This document shows positions 18,357-27,015 of a stretch of 64,000 nt of DNA, in pieces; the first letter of the stretch is position 1; each line of letters begins with the position of its first letter. The notes under the pieces are model-generated. The model was not told the DNA's origin and did no database searches. It worked only from the letters and a program-made list of their open reading frames with translations. A program made the translations under genes and the position numbers. Source of the DNA: Desertibaculum subflavum (GTDB lineage Bacteria; Pseudomonadota; Alphaproteobacteria; Ferrovibrionales; Ferrovibrionaceae); contig QOZS01000022.1 of NCBI GenBank assembly GCA_003576705.1, forward strand, positions 19,807 through 83,806. The letters run 5' to 3'.

Positions 18357-19187
18357 TTGCGCATCGCGCTTTGCAACGAAGTGATCGCCGGCATGGAATT
18401 CGCGGAGCAATGCGACTTCGCCGCCGCGCTCGGCTATGACGGGCTGGAGATCGCGCCGTTCACGCTGGGCGAGGAGCCGCATCGCCTGCCGCCCTCGCGC
18501 GTCGCCGAGCTGCGGCGTGCGGTGGCCGATGCCGGCCTCGCCACCACCAGCCTGCATTGGCTGCTGGTGCGGCCGACCGGCCTCTCCATCACATCGGCCG
18601 ATCCCGCCGTACGCGAGAAGACGCTGGACGTGATGCGCCGCCTGATCGGTCTCTGCGCCGAGCTTGGCGGCAAGGTGCTGGTGCATGGCTCGCCGGCGCA
18701 GCGCCGCCTGCCGGCGATGAGCGAGCAGCCGGCCGCGATCGAGCGCGGCATCGAGGCCTTCGCCATCGCCGGCGAGGCCGCCCGCGCCGCCGGCGTGACC
18801 TATTGCATCGAGCCGCTGGCGGCTTCCGAGACCGCCTTCGTCAACTGGGTGCAGGAGGCCGTCACCATCGTGCAGCGCATCGGCAATCCGCATCTGCGCA
18901 CCATGGTCGATGCCAGCGCCGCGGCACAGACGGAGCGCGAGCCGGTCGCCGATCTCCTGGCGCGCTGGCTGCCGACAGGCATGATCGCGCATGTCCAGGT
19001 GAACGACCGCAACCGTCGCGGCCCGGGCCAGGGCACCGACCGGTTCGCCGAAGTCTTCGCGGTGCTGAAGCGCCATGGCTATGCCGGCGATGTCGCGGTC
19101 GAACCGTTCGAATACGTGCCCGACGGCCCGGCCGCTGCCGCCCGGGCCATCGGCTATCTGCGCGGCATCCTGGAGGCCCAGTCGTGA
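18357..19187 (+). CDS. Sugar phosphate isomerase/epimerase family protein (AP-endonuclease 2 fold)
   Basis: A 276-residue TIM-barrel protein of the xylose-isomerase-like family. Visible metal-site regions are GYDGLEIAPFTLG, KVLVHGSPAQRR, TYCIEPLAASETAF, TMVDASAAAQTE, MIAHVQVNDRNRRGPGQGT and DVAVEPFEYVPDG. The start is TTG 18357, supported by a GGGAGG site 5 bp upstream and by MRIALCNEV matching the family start. It overlaps the next gene by 4 nt (GTGA). In context it probably interconverts a sugar or keto acid in the pathway with the oxidoreductase and the enolase-superfamily enzyme. Confidence 0.87.
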   Translation: MRIALCNEVIAGMEFAEQCDFAAALGYDGLEIAPFTLGEEPHRLPPSRVAELRRAVADAGLATTSLHWLLVRPTGLSITSADPAVREKTLDVMRRLIGLCAELGGKVLVHGSPAQRRLPAMSEQPAAIERGIEAFAIAGEAARAAGVTYCIEPLAASETAFVNWVQEAVTIVQRIGNPHLRTMVDASAAAQTEREPVADLLARWLPTGMIAHVQVNDRNRRGPGQGTDRFAEVFAVLKRHGYAGDVAVEPFEYVPDGPAAAARAIGYLRGILEAQS

Positions 19188-20620
19188 CCCAGGCACCGCT
19201 GATCACCGTGCGCGAGATCGTCGCCTATGAATGGCCGTTCCAGCTGCGGCTGCCATTCCGCTTCGGCGCCGTCACCCATACGCATGGCCGCCAGGCGGTG
19301 GTGCGCGCCCGCATCCGCCTCAGCAACGGGCGCGAAGGCTGGGGCGTGGCGGCCGAATCGCTCGCCGCCAAGTGGTTCGAGAAGGACCCGGCCTTCAGCG
19401 ACGAGGAGAACTACGCGCAGCTCCGCAAGGCGATCGAGATTGCCGTCGAGCGCTACGTCGCCGCCGGGCCGAACACCGCGTTCGGCCACTACATCGACGG
19501 CTATTCGGCCCAGCTCGCGGAAGGCACGCGGGCGCGGCTCAACCCGCTGGTCGCGGCCTTCGGCCCGGCGCTGATCGACCGCGCCGTTTTCGATGCGCTG
19601 CTGCGCCTGAGCGGGTTGTCATTCTACGAAGGCATGCGGCGGAATCTTGCCGGCATGCGCGTCCACAGCACCATCGCCGACCTCGCCGGATTCGACTTCG
19701 ACGCGTTCCTCGGCGCGCTCCAGCCGGCACCCAGCATTGCGGCGCGCCACACCGTCGGCCTGGTCGATCCGATTACGGCGGCCGACCAGGCGCCCGGCAC
19801 CCGCGTGGAGGATGGGCTGCCCGAGACGCTGGAGGAGGTCGCGCAGGCCTACCGGCAGCGCTACTGGAAGCTGAAGGTCGGCGGCGACGTGACGGCGGAT
19901 GTCGACCGGCTGACGCGCATCGCATCGGTGCTCGACCGCTCGGCCGAGCCCTATCACGCGACGCTCGACGGCAACGAGCAATATGCCGACCCCGAGGCCG
20001 TGCTGGCGCTGTGGCGCCGCATGCAGGCCGTGCCCGCGCTGAAGCGCCTCTGCAGCTCGATCCTGTTCATCGAGCAGCCGATCAAGCGCGCGGTCGCGCT
20101 GACCCGCGATGTGCGCATGCTGGCGATCGCCAAGCCGGTGATCGTGGACGAATCCGACGGCGAGCTGGGCGCTTTCCCGCAGGCGACCGCGCTTGGCTAT
20201 ACCGGTATCTCCAGCAAGGCCTGCAAGGGCTTCTACAAGTCGTTCATCAATCTGGCCCGCTGCCGGATGTGGAACGAGGACGCCAAGGCCGGGCGCTATT
20301 TCATGTCGGCCGAGGACCTGACCACGCTGGCCGGCACCTGCGTGCAGCAGGATCTGGTGCTGGTGGCGCTGCTCGGCCTCGGTCATGTGGAGCGCAACGG
20401 CCACCATTTCGTCGACGGCTTCACCGGCCGCTCCTCGGCGGAAGCCGAGGCTTTCGCGGCCGCGCATCCCGACCTCTACGCGCCGTCGCCGCAGGGCCCG
20501 CGCCTGCGGATAGAAGATGGCCTGCTGCAGATCGGCTCGCTCGCCTGCGCCGGCTTCGGCGCCACGGTGGAGCCGGATTTCACGGCGCTGCAGCGGATGC
20601 CGAAGGCGGCGTGGAGCTAG
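19184..20620 (+). CDS. Enolase-superfamily enzyme (mandelate racemase/muconate lactonizing type)
   Basis: A 478-residue protein with the capping domain at the N-terminus and a barrel carrying the superfamily residues: the KxK-type base region YWKLKVGGD, metal ligands in ATLDGNEQY, LFIEQP and VIVDESDGE, and a SSKACKG segment at the seventh strand. Such enzymes dehydrate or epimerise carboxylate sugars. At 478 residues it is longer than usual acid-sugar dehydratases (370-420), with extra sequence before the barrel and at the C-terminus, so it may be an uncommon subgroup. It starts with GTG 19184, overlapping the isomerase stop by 4 nt. A longer frame starting at 18557 is a read-through artefact over the isomerase gene. 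Confidence 0.85.
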   Translation: MTQAPLITVREIVAYEWPFQLRLPFRFGAVTHTHGRQAVVRARIRLSNGREGWGVAAESLAAKWFEKDPAFSDEENYAQLRKAIEIAVERYVAAGPNTAFGHYIDGYSAQLAEGTRARLNPLVAAFGPALIDRAVFDALLRLSGLSFYEGMRRNLAGMRVHSTIADLAGFDFDAFLGALQPAPSIAARHTVGLVDPITAADQAPGTRVEDGLPETLEEVAQAYRQRYWKLKVGGDVTADVDRLTRIASVLDRSAEPYHATLDGNEQYADPEAVLALWRRMQAVPALKRLCSSILFIEQPIKRAVALTRDVRMLAIAKPVIVDESDGELGAFPQATALGYTGISSKACKGFYKSFINLARCRMWNEDAKAGRYFMSAEDLTTLAGTCVQQDLVLVALLGLGHVERNGHHFVDGFTGRSSAEAEAFAAAHPDLYAPSPQGPRLRIEDGLLQIGSLACAGFGATVEPDFTALQRMPKAAWS

Positions 20621-20636
20621 ACTCTCACTGCTCGAC

Positions 20637-20656
20637 GTGCTACAAAAAGTACTACA
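20637..20656 (+). promoter_or_regulatory. Repeated box upstream of the toxin-antitoxin pair
   Basis: Direct repeats GTGCTACA (20637-20644) and GTACTACA (20649-20656), 12 bp apart, lie just before the ribosome site of the antitoxin gene. Phd/YefM antitoxins repress their own promoter by binding repeats near the start site, so this is a likely autoregulatory operator. It is inferred from position and repeat form only. Confidence 0.45.
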
Positions 20657-20671
20657 TTTGGAGAATGGGCA

Positions 20672-20926
20672 ATGGCCCGCACGGTTTCCCTGCGTGACGC
20701 CAATCAGCACTTCGCCCGCCTGATGCGCGAAGTGACCGATACGGGCGAGGAGGTCGTCATCACCCGGCGGGGCACGCCGGTGGCCAAGCTCGTGCCGGTG
20801 CGGCCGGCCAAGCGCGAGCTGACGTCCGAGCAGAAGGCGGCGCTGGACTTTCTCTTCAGCATCAATGTCGATCCTGAAAAGGCCGAGGATTGGAAGTTCA
20901 ATCGCGACGAGCTCTATGACCTCTGA
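20672..20926 (+). CDS. Phd/YefM-type antitoxin
   Basis: An 84-residue protein. The N-terminal Phd/YefM fold (TVSLRDANQHFARLMREVTDTGEEVVITRRGTPVAKLVPV) binds DNA; the C-terminal tail (about 50-84, acidic and aromatic) should neutralise the partner toxin. ATG 20672 has a GGAG site. It overlaps the downstream PIN-domain gene by 11 nt, the usual arrangement of antitoxin-toxin pairs. Repeated boxes at 20637-20656 may be its operator. Confidence 0.9.
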   Translation: MARTVSLRDANQHFARLMREVTDTGEEVVITRRGTPVAKLVPVRPAKRELTSEQKAALDFLFSINVDPEKAEDWKFNRDELYDL

Positions 20927-21380
20927 GCCGTTCGCGCTCGACAGCAACATCCTGGTGCATGCGGTCGACGACCGCGACCCATTGCGGCAAGCGCTGGCGC
21001 AGCAGATCGTGACGGCGGCAGGTTTGCTCGATTGTCGCGTGCCGAATCACGCGATTGCCGAGTTCTTCGCCATTGTGACCTACAAGTTGAAGCTCGACCA
21101 CGCGACCGCTGTCACCGCCGCGCAGCAATGGATGCGCCTCTTCGTCGGGATTCCGACCAGCCGATCGGCGATCGAAACCGCGATGAAACTACGCGGCGCC
21201 AACAGATTCTCGTTCTGGGATGCTCTCTTGGTTGCGACGGCGGCGGAAGATGGCTGCCGGGTCTTCATCAGCGAAGACATGCACGACGGGGCGCGGCTCG
21301 GAGACATCGTGGTGCGCGCACCCTTTGCCGACGGCGGCATCGCCCCCGCCGTGCGGGCGCTGCTCGGCCTCGACGGCTAG
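20916..21380 (+). CDS. PIN-domain ribonuclease toxin (VapC-like)
   Basis: A 154-residue PIN nuclease. Conserved acidic residues are present: Asp9 in FALDSNILVHAVD, Glu in NHAIAEFFAI, and the Asp in FSFWDALLVATAAEDGC and ISEDMHDG. It follows and overlaps the Phd-type antitoxin, so it is a type II toxin that probably cleaves RNA. The ATG at 20916 lies inside the end of the antitoxin gene. Its 3' end overlaps the convergent envZ-like gene by 4 nt. All catalytic residues look intact. Confidence 0.9.
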   Translation: MTSEPFALDSNILVHAVDDRDPLRQALAQQIVTAAGLLDCRVPNHAIAEFFAIVTYKLKLDHATAVTAAQQWMRLFVGIPTSRSAIETAMKLRGANRFSFWDALLVATAAEDGCRVFISEDMHDGARLGDIVVRAPFADGGIAPAVRALLGLDG

Positions 21381-22687
21381 ACCGGAATCCTGACCAGCGC
21401 GCGCAGGCCGCCGGCCGGGGCGTCGTGCAGGGTGATGTCGCCGCCATGCGCGCGCGCCACGTCGCGGGCGATGGTGAGGCCGAGGCCGACGCCGCCGGTA
21501 TCCGGCCCGCGCGCCGCGTCGAGCCGTCGGAACGGGCGGAACACGTCGTCGCGCCGATCGGCGGGAATGCCGGGCCCGTCGTCATCGACCGCGATCTCGA
21601 CGGCGTCGGCGACGCGCCGCGCGCCGATCTTCACCGTCTTGCCGTAGCGCAGCGCGTTCTCCACCAGGTTGGTCAGGCAGCGCTTGAACGCGTTCGGCCG
21701 GATCTTGGCGACCAGATCCTGGTCGACCACGATCGACACCGCCTTGCCCTTGCGCCGCGCATCCGATGCGACCTCGCCGAGCAGGTGCGACATGTCGACC
21801 GATTCCGCCGGCTCGCTGTCCTCGCCGCGGGCAAAGTCGAGATAGCCGCGGATCATGCGCTCCATCTCGTCGACATCGCGCTTCAGGTCGGCGGTCTCGT
21901 CGGTCACCTTCATCAGCGCCAGCGCCAGCTTCATGCGGGTCAGCGGCGCGCGCAGGTCGTGGCTGACCCCGGCCAGCATCTCGGTGCGCTGGTCGATCTG
22001 GCGCTGGATGCGCTCGCGCATGACCATGAAAGCCTCGGCGGCGCGGCGGATCTCGCGCGTGCCTTCGGGGGCGAAATGCGGCACGTCCTGGCCCTTGCCG
22101 AAATTGTCCGCGGCCTTGGCCAGGCGCTCGATCGGCCGCATCTCGCGACGCAGGAACACGATGGAGATCGACAGCAGGACGATGGACGCGCCCACCATCC
22201 ATAGGATGAAGACATAGGTGGTGGTGGAGAACAGGCGCTTCTCGATGGTCCAGACCGTCAGCACGCCGTCATGCAGCTGCAGCTGGATCTCCACCTGGTC
22301 ATCCTGGCGGTTGGCATCGAAGGCGTAGGGCAGCGCCACGCGATCGTCGAGCGCCCGCTTCAGCTCGCGGTCGGTAATGGACAAGGGCCGCAGCCTCTGG
22401 TCCTCCGCGTCCAGCGTCGCGCCAGGATTGAACTCCATCGCCATCTGGAACTGGCGGCGGGCCATGTCGAACACCGCCTGCTGGTCGGCCGGGGTCGGCG
22501 CCGTCGTGTAGAGCTCCAGCACGGCGGCGATCTCGCCGGCGATGCCGCCCGACAGCCGGCGCGAGATGGTGTCCCAGTGCCGCTGGTAGAAGGCGAAGGC
22601 GGCGACCAGCTGCAGCAGCACCATGGGCACCACCAGCAGCAGGATCGAGCGCCCGAACAGGCTCTTCGGGCGGATGCGGATCTTCAT
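21377..22687 (-). CDS. EnvZ-like sensor histidine kinase
   Basis: A 436-residue inner-membrane kinase. TM1 is about 14-34, a periplasmic domain about 35-155, TM2 about 157-179, HAMP about 180-232, then HisKA with His243 in AGVSHDLRAPLTRMKLALAL and a HATPase domain (NLVENALRYG, DDDGPGIP, VGLGLTIARD). The layout and the cytoplasmic motifs match EnvZ-type osmosensor kinases. It follows the OmpR-like regulator gene by 19 bp in a marR-ompR-envZ-like operon. The periplasmic domain carries no recognised ligand motif, so the signal is open. Confidence 0.92.
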   Translation of the reverse strand: MKIRIRPKSLFGRSILLLVVPMVLLQLVAAFAFYQRHWDTISRRLSGGIAGEIAAVLELYTTAPTPADQQAVFDMARRQFQMAMEFNPGATLDAEDQRLRPLSITDRELKRALDDRVALPYAFDANRQDDQVEIQLQLHDGVLTVWTIEKRLFSTTTYVFILWMVGASIVLLSISIVFLRREMRPIERLAKAADNFGKGQDVPHFAPEGTREIRRAAEAFMVMRERIQRQIDQRTEMLAGVSHDLRAPLTRMKLALALMKVTDETADLKRDVDEMERMIRGYLDFARGEDSEPAESVDMSHLLGEVASDARRKGKAVSIVVDQDLVAKIRPNAFKRCLTNLVENALRYGKTVKIGARRVADAVEIAVDDDGPGIPADRRDDVFRPFRRLDAARGPDTGGVGLGLTIARDVARAHGGDITLHDAPAGGLRALVRIPV

Positions 22688-22706
22688 GCGCCGCGCTCCG
22701 ATTGCG

Positions 22707-23393
22707 TCAATCCGGCCACAGCACGTAGCCCTCGCCCCAGACCGTCTGCAGATAGCGCGGATTCTTCGGGTCGCTCTCGATCTTGCGCCGCAGACGCGTG
22801 ACCTGCACGTCGACCGCGCGGCCCTCGGCGCTGCCGGTCTCGCGCGTCAGCTCGGCGCGGCTGATGGTGACGCCGGGCGCGCGGGCGAATACGCGGAGCA
22901 GCGCGGCCTCGCCGGTGGTCAGCGGAATAACCTCCCCGTCCCGCGTCAGCTCGCCCTTGCGCAGGTCGAAGCCGAACTCGCCGAAGCGGACGGCCTGCGG
23001 CGCCTGGATGCGCTCGCTCGCGCTCGACCGGCGCAGGATCGACTGCACGCGCAGCAGCAGCTCGCGCGGCTCGAACGGCTTCGGCAGGTAGTCGTCGACG
23101 CCGCTCTGCAGGCCGGCAATGCGATCCTCCGGCTCGCCCATCGCGGTCAGCATCAGGATCGGCACGTTGTCGGCCAGCCGGATACGCTGCGCGAACTCGA
23201 CGCCGCTCTCGCCCGGCATCATGCGGTCCAGCACGATCAGGTCGAAGGCGAGGCCCTGCATCTTGGCGCGGGCCTCTTCCGCGTCGCCCGCCAGGGTCAC
23301 GCGGAAGCCGTTCTCCTGCAGGAACTTCCTGAGCAGGGTGCGCAGACGGCTGTCGTCGTCGACCACCAGGAGATGCGGATCGTCGTCGGCCAT
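22707..23393 (-). CDS. OmpR-family response regulator
   Basis: A 228-residue two-domain regulator: a receiver (acidic VVDDDS, phospho-acceptor Asp56 in IVLDRMMPGESG, Lys in YLPKPFEPREL) and a C-terminal winged helix (EVIPLTTGEAALLRVFARAPG ... GRAVDVQVTRLRRKIESDPKNPRYLQTVWGEGYVL). It closely matches OmpR of alphaproteobacteria. Its ATG overlaps the MarR gene stop by 1 nt and the kinase gene follows, so the three are co-expressed. DNA targets are not evident. Confidence 0.94.
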   Translation of the reverse strand: MADDDPHLLVVDDDSRLRTLLRKFLQENGFRVTLAGDAEEARAKMQGLAFDLIVLDRMMPGESGVEFAQRIRLADNVPILMLTAMGEPEDRIAGLQSGVDDYLPKPFEPRELLLRVQSILRRSSASERIQAPQAVRFGEFGFDLRKGELTRDGEVIPLTTGEAALLRVFARAPGVTISRAELTRETGSAEGRAVDVQVTRLRRKIESDPKNPRYLQTVWGEGYVLWPD

Positions 23394-23887
23394 CAGCGTC
23401 GCTCGATCGCTTTCAGCACGCCCTCGCGGTCGCGCTCGTCGATCAGGCCGGCCAGCACCTTGCGATAGCCGGCCACCGCCTCCGCGCCGGCCTCGCGATA
23501 GGCGCGCGCCACGCGGTCGCGCTGCGGTGCCGAGACCCGCCGTTCCAGCGCCTCGCCCTCCGCCGTCAGATAGAGCAGGCGCTGGCGCCGGTCGCGCGCG
23601 CCGCGGTCCTGGCGCACCAGGCCCTGCTCGATCAGCGCGCCGAGCACCCGGGCGAGCGATTGCTTGGTGATGCGCAGGATCGCGAGCAGCTGGGTCACCG
23701 TCATGCCGGGGCTGCGGTTGACGAAGTGCAGTACGCGGTGATGCGCCCGCCCGTAGCCGTAGGCGGCCAGGATCTCGTCCGGGTCCGAGGTGAAGTCGCG
23801 ATAGGCATAGAACAGCAGCTCGATGCCCTGGCGGATCTCGTCCTCGGTGAGGAACAGCGGGTTGGCTTGGGATTTTATGTCAGCCAT
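23393..23887 (-). CDS. MarR-family transcriptional regulator
   Basis: A 164-residue winged-helix regulator: helices 2-3 and the wing are in GMTVTQLLAILRITKQSLARVLGALIEQGLVRQDRGARDRRQRLLYLTAEG. It heads the operon containing the OmpR/EnvZ-like pair and is divergent from ilvE. A CGTAA-N5-TTACG palindrome 13 bp upstream of its start is a likely operator, which would make it self-regulating and perhaps a repressor of ilvE too. The effector ligand is unknown. Confidence 0.92.
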   Translation of the reverse strand: MADIKSQANPLFLTEDEIRQGIELLFYAYRDFTSDPDEILAAYGYGRAHHRVLHFVNRSPGMTVTQLLAILRITKQSLARVLGALIEQGLVRQDRGARDRRQRLLYLTAEGEALERRVSAPQRDRVARAYREAGAEAVAGYRKVLAGLIDERDREGVLKAIERR

Positions 23888-23900
23888 ATTGACTTATTTC

Positions 23901-23915
23901 CGTAATCCTGTTACG
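23901..23915. promoter_or_regulatory. Candidate MarR operator in the marR-ilvE divergent gap
   Basis: CGTAA (23901-23905) and TTACG (23911-23915) form a perfect inverted repeat with a 5-bp spacer in the 70-bp region between the MarR start and the ilvE ATG. Size and position suit a dimeric MarR protein. This is inference from symmetry and location. Confidence 0.5.
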
Positions 23916-23957
23916 CCTTGCCACCCTGATACGCAACTTTATTACAAGGACGCTCAC

Positions 23958-24833
23958 ATGGCTGAGTTCCGCACCTTCGACGACCGCGACGGCTTCATCT
24001 GGTGGAACGGCGAGCTCAAACCCTGGCGCGAGGCCAAACCGCATGTCCTCAGTCACGGGCTGCATTATGCAAGCACCGTGTTCGAGGGCGAGCGCGCGTA
24101 TGGCGGCAAAGTGTTCAAGCTGACCGAGCATTCGCAGCGTCTGATCGAATCCGGTCGGATCCTCGGCTTCGAAATTCCGTATACGCTCGACCAGATCGAT
24201 GCCGCAACGAACATGGTGGTCGAGGCGAACGGTCTTCACGACGCCTATGTCCGCCCGATCGCCTGGCGCGGCAGCGAGATGATGGGCGTGGCGGCGCAAC
24301 AGACGCGGATCAACCTCGCCATCGCCAGCTGGGACTGGCCGTCCTACTTCTCGACCGAGGCCCGGATGCGCGGCATCCGCCTGCAGATCGCCGATTGGCG
24401 GCGCCCCTCGCCGCAGACCTCGCCCACCCGCGCCAAGGCGACCGGTGGCTATATGATCTGCACCATGTCCAAGCACCGGGCCGAGAACGAGGGCTATGAC
24501 GACGCCCTGATGTACGACTGGCGCGGCCAGGTTGCGGAGGCGACCGGCGCCAACATCTTCTTCGCCAAGGACGGCAAGTTGCACACGCCGGTGCCGGACT
24601 GCTTCCTCAACGGCATCACCCGGCAGACGGTGATCGGCCTCGCCCGCGAGCGCCAGATCCAGGTGGTGGAGCGCGCCATAATGCCGGAGGAGCTGGCCGG
24701 CTTCGACGAGGCCTTCCTCACCGGCACCGCGGCCGAGGTGACGCCGATCGCCGAGATCGGGCCGCATCGCTTCCAGCCCGGCCGCATCTGCCAGACCCTG
24801 GTGGAGGACTACGCCCGGGCGACGCGGGCGTGA
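23958..24833 (+). CDS. ilvE: Branched-chain amino acid aminotransferase
   Basis: A 291-residue class IV PLP aminotransferase that makes or degrades Leu, Ile and Val with 2-oxoglutarate. Seen: HGLHYASTVFEGERAY, the PLP Lys160 in TSPTRAKATGGYMICTMSK, EATGANIFF and TGTAAEVTPIAEIG. The length and the N-terminal WWNGE segment fit the alphaproteobacterial BCAT group. ATG 23958 follows AAGGA by 8 bp; an earlier in-frame start would run through the operator region. The next gene (GNAT) overlaps its stop by 4 nt. Confidence 0.92.
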   Translation: MAEFRTFDDRDGFIWWNGELKPWREAKPHVLSHGLHYASTVFEGERAYGGKVFKLTEHSQRLIESGRILGFEIPYTLDQIDAATNMVVEANGLHDAYVRPIAWRGSEMMGVAAQQTRINLAIASWDWPSYFSTEARMRGIRLQIADWRRPSPQTSPTRAKATGGYMICTMSKHRAENEGYDDALMYDWRGQVAEATGANIFFAKDGKLHTPVPDCFLNGITRQTVIGLARERQIQVVERAIMPEELAGFDEAFLTGTAAEVTPIAEIGPHRFQPGRICQTLVEDYARATRA

Positions 24834-25282
24834 TCGCCGTTCGGCCGGCCCGCGCAGAGGAAGCGGCGGCGCTGTCCGAGCTCTGCTTCCGCTCCAAGGC
24901 GTCCTGGGGCTACGACGCGGCGTTCATGCAGCGGAGCCGCGCGGCGCTGACGGTGAAGCCCACGGCGATCGCGGCCGGTCGGGTGATCGTCGCGGCCGAG
25001 GGCGAGGCCCTGCTCGGCGTCGTCGCCGTGGAAGTCGATGGCGACACCGCCGATCTGGACCTGCTGTTCGTCGAGCCGGCGGCGTTCGGGCGGCAGGTCG
25101 GCCGGAAGCTGCTCGACGCTGCCGCGGCGCTGGCCCGGCAGCGCGGCGCGCGGCGGATGACCATCCTGGCCGATCCCGGCGCGCGGCCGTTCTACGAGAA
25201 GGCCGGTGCCCGCTTCATCCGGATGGCGCCGTCCGACGCCATCCCGGGCCGCGAGCTGCCGCTGCTGGAGCTCGCGCTCTAG
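24830..25282 (+). CDS. GNAT family N-acetyltransferase
   Basis: A 150-residue GNAT-fold protein. The acetyl-CoA site is visible at VEPAAFGRQVGRKLLDAAAALARQRGARRMTILADPGARPFYEKAGA (shown by the FGRQVGRKLL loop). It begins with GTG 24830, overlapping the ilvE stop, so it is translated with ilvE; no functional link is known. Its stop lies one base from the stop of the convergent rplS gene. The substrate is unknown. Confidence 0.85.
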   Translation: MIAVRPARAEEAAALSELCFRSKASWGYDAAFMQRSRAALTVKPTAIAAGRVIVAAEGEALLGVVAVEVDGDTADLDLLFVEPAAFGRQVGRKLLDAAAALARQRGARRMTILADPGARPFYEKAGARFIRMAPSDAIPGRELPLLELAL

Positions 25283-25283
25283 A

Positions 25284-25670
25284 TCAGCTCTCCGCGGCGT
25301 CGTCGCGGCGGTGGTCCTGGCGCTCGGCGATGCGGGCCGCCTTGCCGGTCAGGCCGCGCAGGTAATAGAGCTTGGCCCGGCGCACCGCGCCCTGGCGCAC
25401 CACCTCGATCGAATCGATGCGCGGCGAGTAGAGCGGGAAGACGCGCTCGACGCCTTCGCCGTAGGAGATCTTGCGCACGGTGAAGCTCGAGCCGATGCCG
25501 CGATTGGCGCGGGCGATGCAGACGCCCTCGAAGGCCTGCACGCGCTCGCGCGTGCCCTCGATCACCTTCACGTTGACCTTCAGCGTGTCGCCGGGGCGGA
25601 ATTCCGGCACGGCGCGCGCGGCGGAGAGCTTGGCGATCTCTTCCTGCTCGATCTGCTGGACGATGTTCAT
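25284..25670 (-). CDS. rplS: 50S ribosomal protein L19
   Basis: A 128-residue L19, a component of the large subunit near the inter-subunit bridge. Typical N-terminal [41 protein letters not shown], and [20 protein letters not shown] plus [16 protein letters not shown]. The start at 25670 is supported by the conserved MNIVQQ. The C-terminal tail ([14 protein letters not shown]) is longer than in E. coli, as usual in alphaproteobacteria. It is the last gene of the ffh-rpsP-rimM-trmD-rplS operon. Confidence 0.98.
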   Translation of the reverse strand: MNIVQQIEQEEIAKLSAARAVPEFRPGDTLKVNVKVIEGTRERVQAFEGVCIARANRGIGSSFTVRKISYGEGVERVFPLYSPRIDSIEVVRQGAVRRAKLYYLRGLTGKAARIAERQDHRRDDAAES

Positions 25671-25711
25671 GGTCCCGATCCTTACCTTCGAATCCTCGTT
25701 CAAACCTCAGC

Positions 25712-26428
25712 TCAACCGCGCGATCGCGCGGCGTAACCTTCCCAAAGGTCGGGCCGGCGGGCCCGGGTGATACGCTCGGCCTCACCCCGCCGCCAGGCGG
25801 CGATGGCGCCGTGATGGCCGGAGACCAGAACCTCCGGCACTTCCCGGCCTTCCCATACCCGCGGCTTCGTGTACTGCGGGTATTCCAGAAGACCGGCCGC
25901 GAAACTCTCCTCGGCCAGGCTCGCGGCCTCGCCCATCACGCCGGGCAGCAGGCGCACCACCGCTTCGAGGCAGGCCATCGCCGCGATCTCGCCGCCCGCG
26001 AGCACGAAATCGCCGAGGCTCACTTCCTCGAGGCCGCGCGCCTCGATCACCCGCTCGTCGACGCCCTCGAACCGGCCGCAGACCAAGACCACGCCGCCCG
26101 CCGCGGCCCAGCGCTGCGCCATCGCCTGGTCGAACCGCCGGCCGCGCGGCGACAGGTAAACCCGCGGCACATCCGGACCGACTTGCGTGGTTGCACTATC
26201 GAGCGCCGCCGCGAGCACATCGGGCCGCATCACCATGCCGGGCCCACCGCCCATCGGGGTGTCGTCGACGGAGCGGTGCTTATCGCGCGCGAAGCCGCGG
26301 ATGTCCAGCGCCTCCAGGCTCCAGATGCCGTCCGCCAGGGCCTTGCCGGCGAGGCTCATCCCCAGCGGCCCCGGGAACATTTCCGGGAACAGGGTCAGCA
26401 CCACGGCGCGGAAGAGCGGGGCGGTCAT
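25712..26428 (-). CDS. trmD: tRNA (guanine-N1)-methyltransferase
   Basis: A 238-residue SPOUT methyltransferase that makes m1G37 in tRNAs reading CUN, CCN and CGG codons and prevents +1 frameshifting. Visible: [51 protein letters not shown] [10 protein letters not shown], and [15 protein letters not shown] (knot region). The length is normal. It overlaps the rimM gene by 4 nt (ATGA) and precedes rplS. Standard operon order. Confidence 0.98.
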   Translation of the reverse strand: MTAPLFRAVVLTLFPEMFPGPLGMSLAGKALADGIWSLEALDIRGFARDKHRSVDDTPMGGGPGMVMRPDVLAAALDSATTQVGPDVPRVYLSPRGRRFDQAMAQRWAAAGGVVLVCGRFEGVDERVIEARGLEEVSLGDFVLAGGEIAAMACLEAVVRLLPGVMGEAASLAEESFAAGLLEYPQYTKPRVWEGREVPEVLVSGHHGAIAAWRRGEAERITRARRPDLWEGYAARSRG

Positions 26429-26991
26429 GCGCTCACCTCGGCCGGCGGCACGACGACGATCCGACGGCCTTCCAGGTCGACCACCGGCACCACCTCGCGG
26501 GTGAACGGCAGGTAGACGGTCGGCCCGCCGCCCGCCGGGCGGATCTCGAGCAGGTCGCCGGCGCCGAAATCGCGGAAGTCGACGATGGTGCCGTAGGGCT
26601 CGCCCGCCTCGGTGACGGCATCGAGCCCGATCAGGTCGGCCTGGTAGAACTCGTCGTCTTCCTCGGGTGGCGGCAGCGCGTCGCGGGCGACATAGAGATC
26701 GATGCCGCGCAGCCGCTCGGCCGCGTCGCGGTCGGTCACGCCGTCGATCTTCGCCACCACGTTGCCGCGCGCCTCGCCGATCACCCGGATCTTGAAGCTG
26801 CGCGTGCCCGTCGCGTCGGAGAGCGGGCCATATTCGGCGATCGCCGCCGGGTCCGCCGTGTGGCTCCTGATCTTCACCGCGCCGCGCACGCCGTGCACGC
26901 CGACGATGCTGCCGAGCAGGACGCGCGCGCCGCCGTCAGTGCCGCCGACGGCACCGATCTGGCGCTCGCTCCTCTGCATCGCGGCCTGCAC
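26425..26991 (-). CDS. rimM: Ribosome maturation factor RimM
   Basis: A 188-residue two-domain protein: an N-terminal RimM barrel ([21 protein letters not shown]) and a C-terminal PRC-barrel ([37 protein letters not shown]). It assists 30S assembly through S19. The start at 26991 is the longest; ATG 26979 (MQRSERQIG) is an alternative. It overlaps trmD by 4 nt, and the rpsP stop lies 24 bp upstream. Confidence 0.97.
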   Translation of the reverse strand: MQAAMQRSERQIGAVGGTDGGARVLLGSIVGVHGVRGAVKIRSHTADPAAIAEYGPLSDATGTRSFKIRVIGEARGNVVAKIDGVTDRDAAERLRGIDLYVARDALPPPEEDDEFYQADLIGLDAVTEAGEPYGTIVDFRDFGAGDLLEIRPAGGGPTVYLPFTREVVPVVDLEGRRIVVVPPAEVSA

Positions 26992-27015
26992 GTCAGCGTC
27001 CTGCGGTCAGGCGGA

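Noticed and set aside
18557..19183. N-terminal extension of the enolase-superfamily frame
   Set aside because: It overlaps the isomerase gene in another frame; GTG 19184 fits the family start and the 4-nt overlap.
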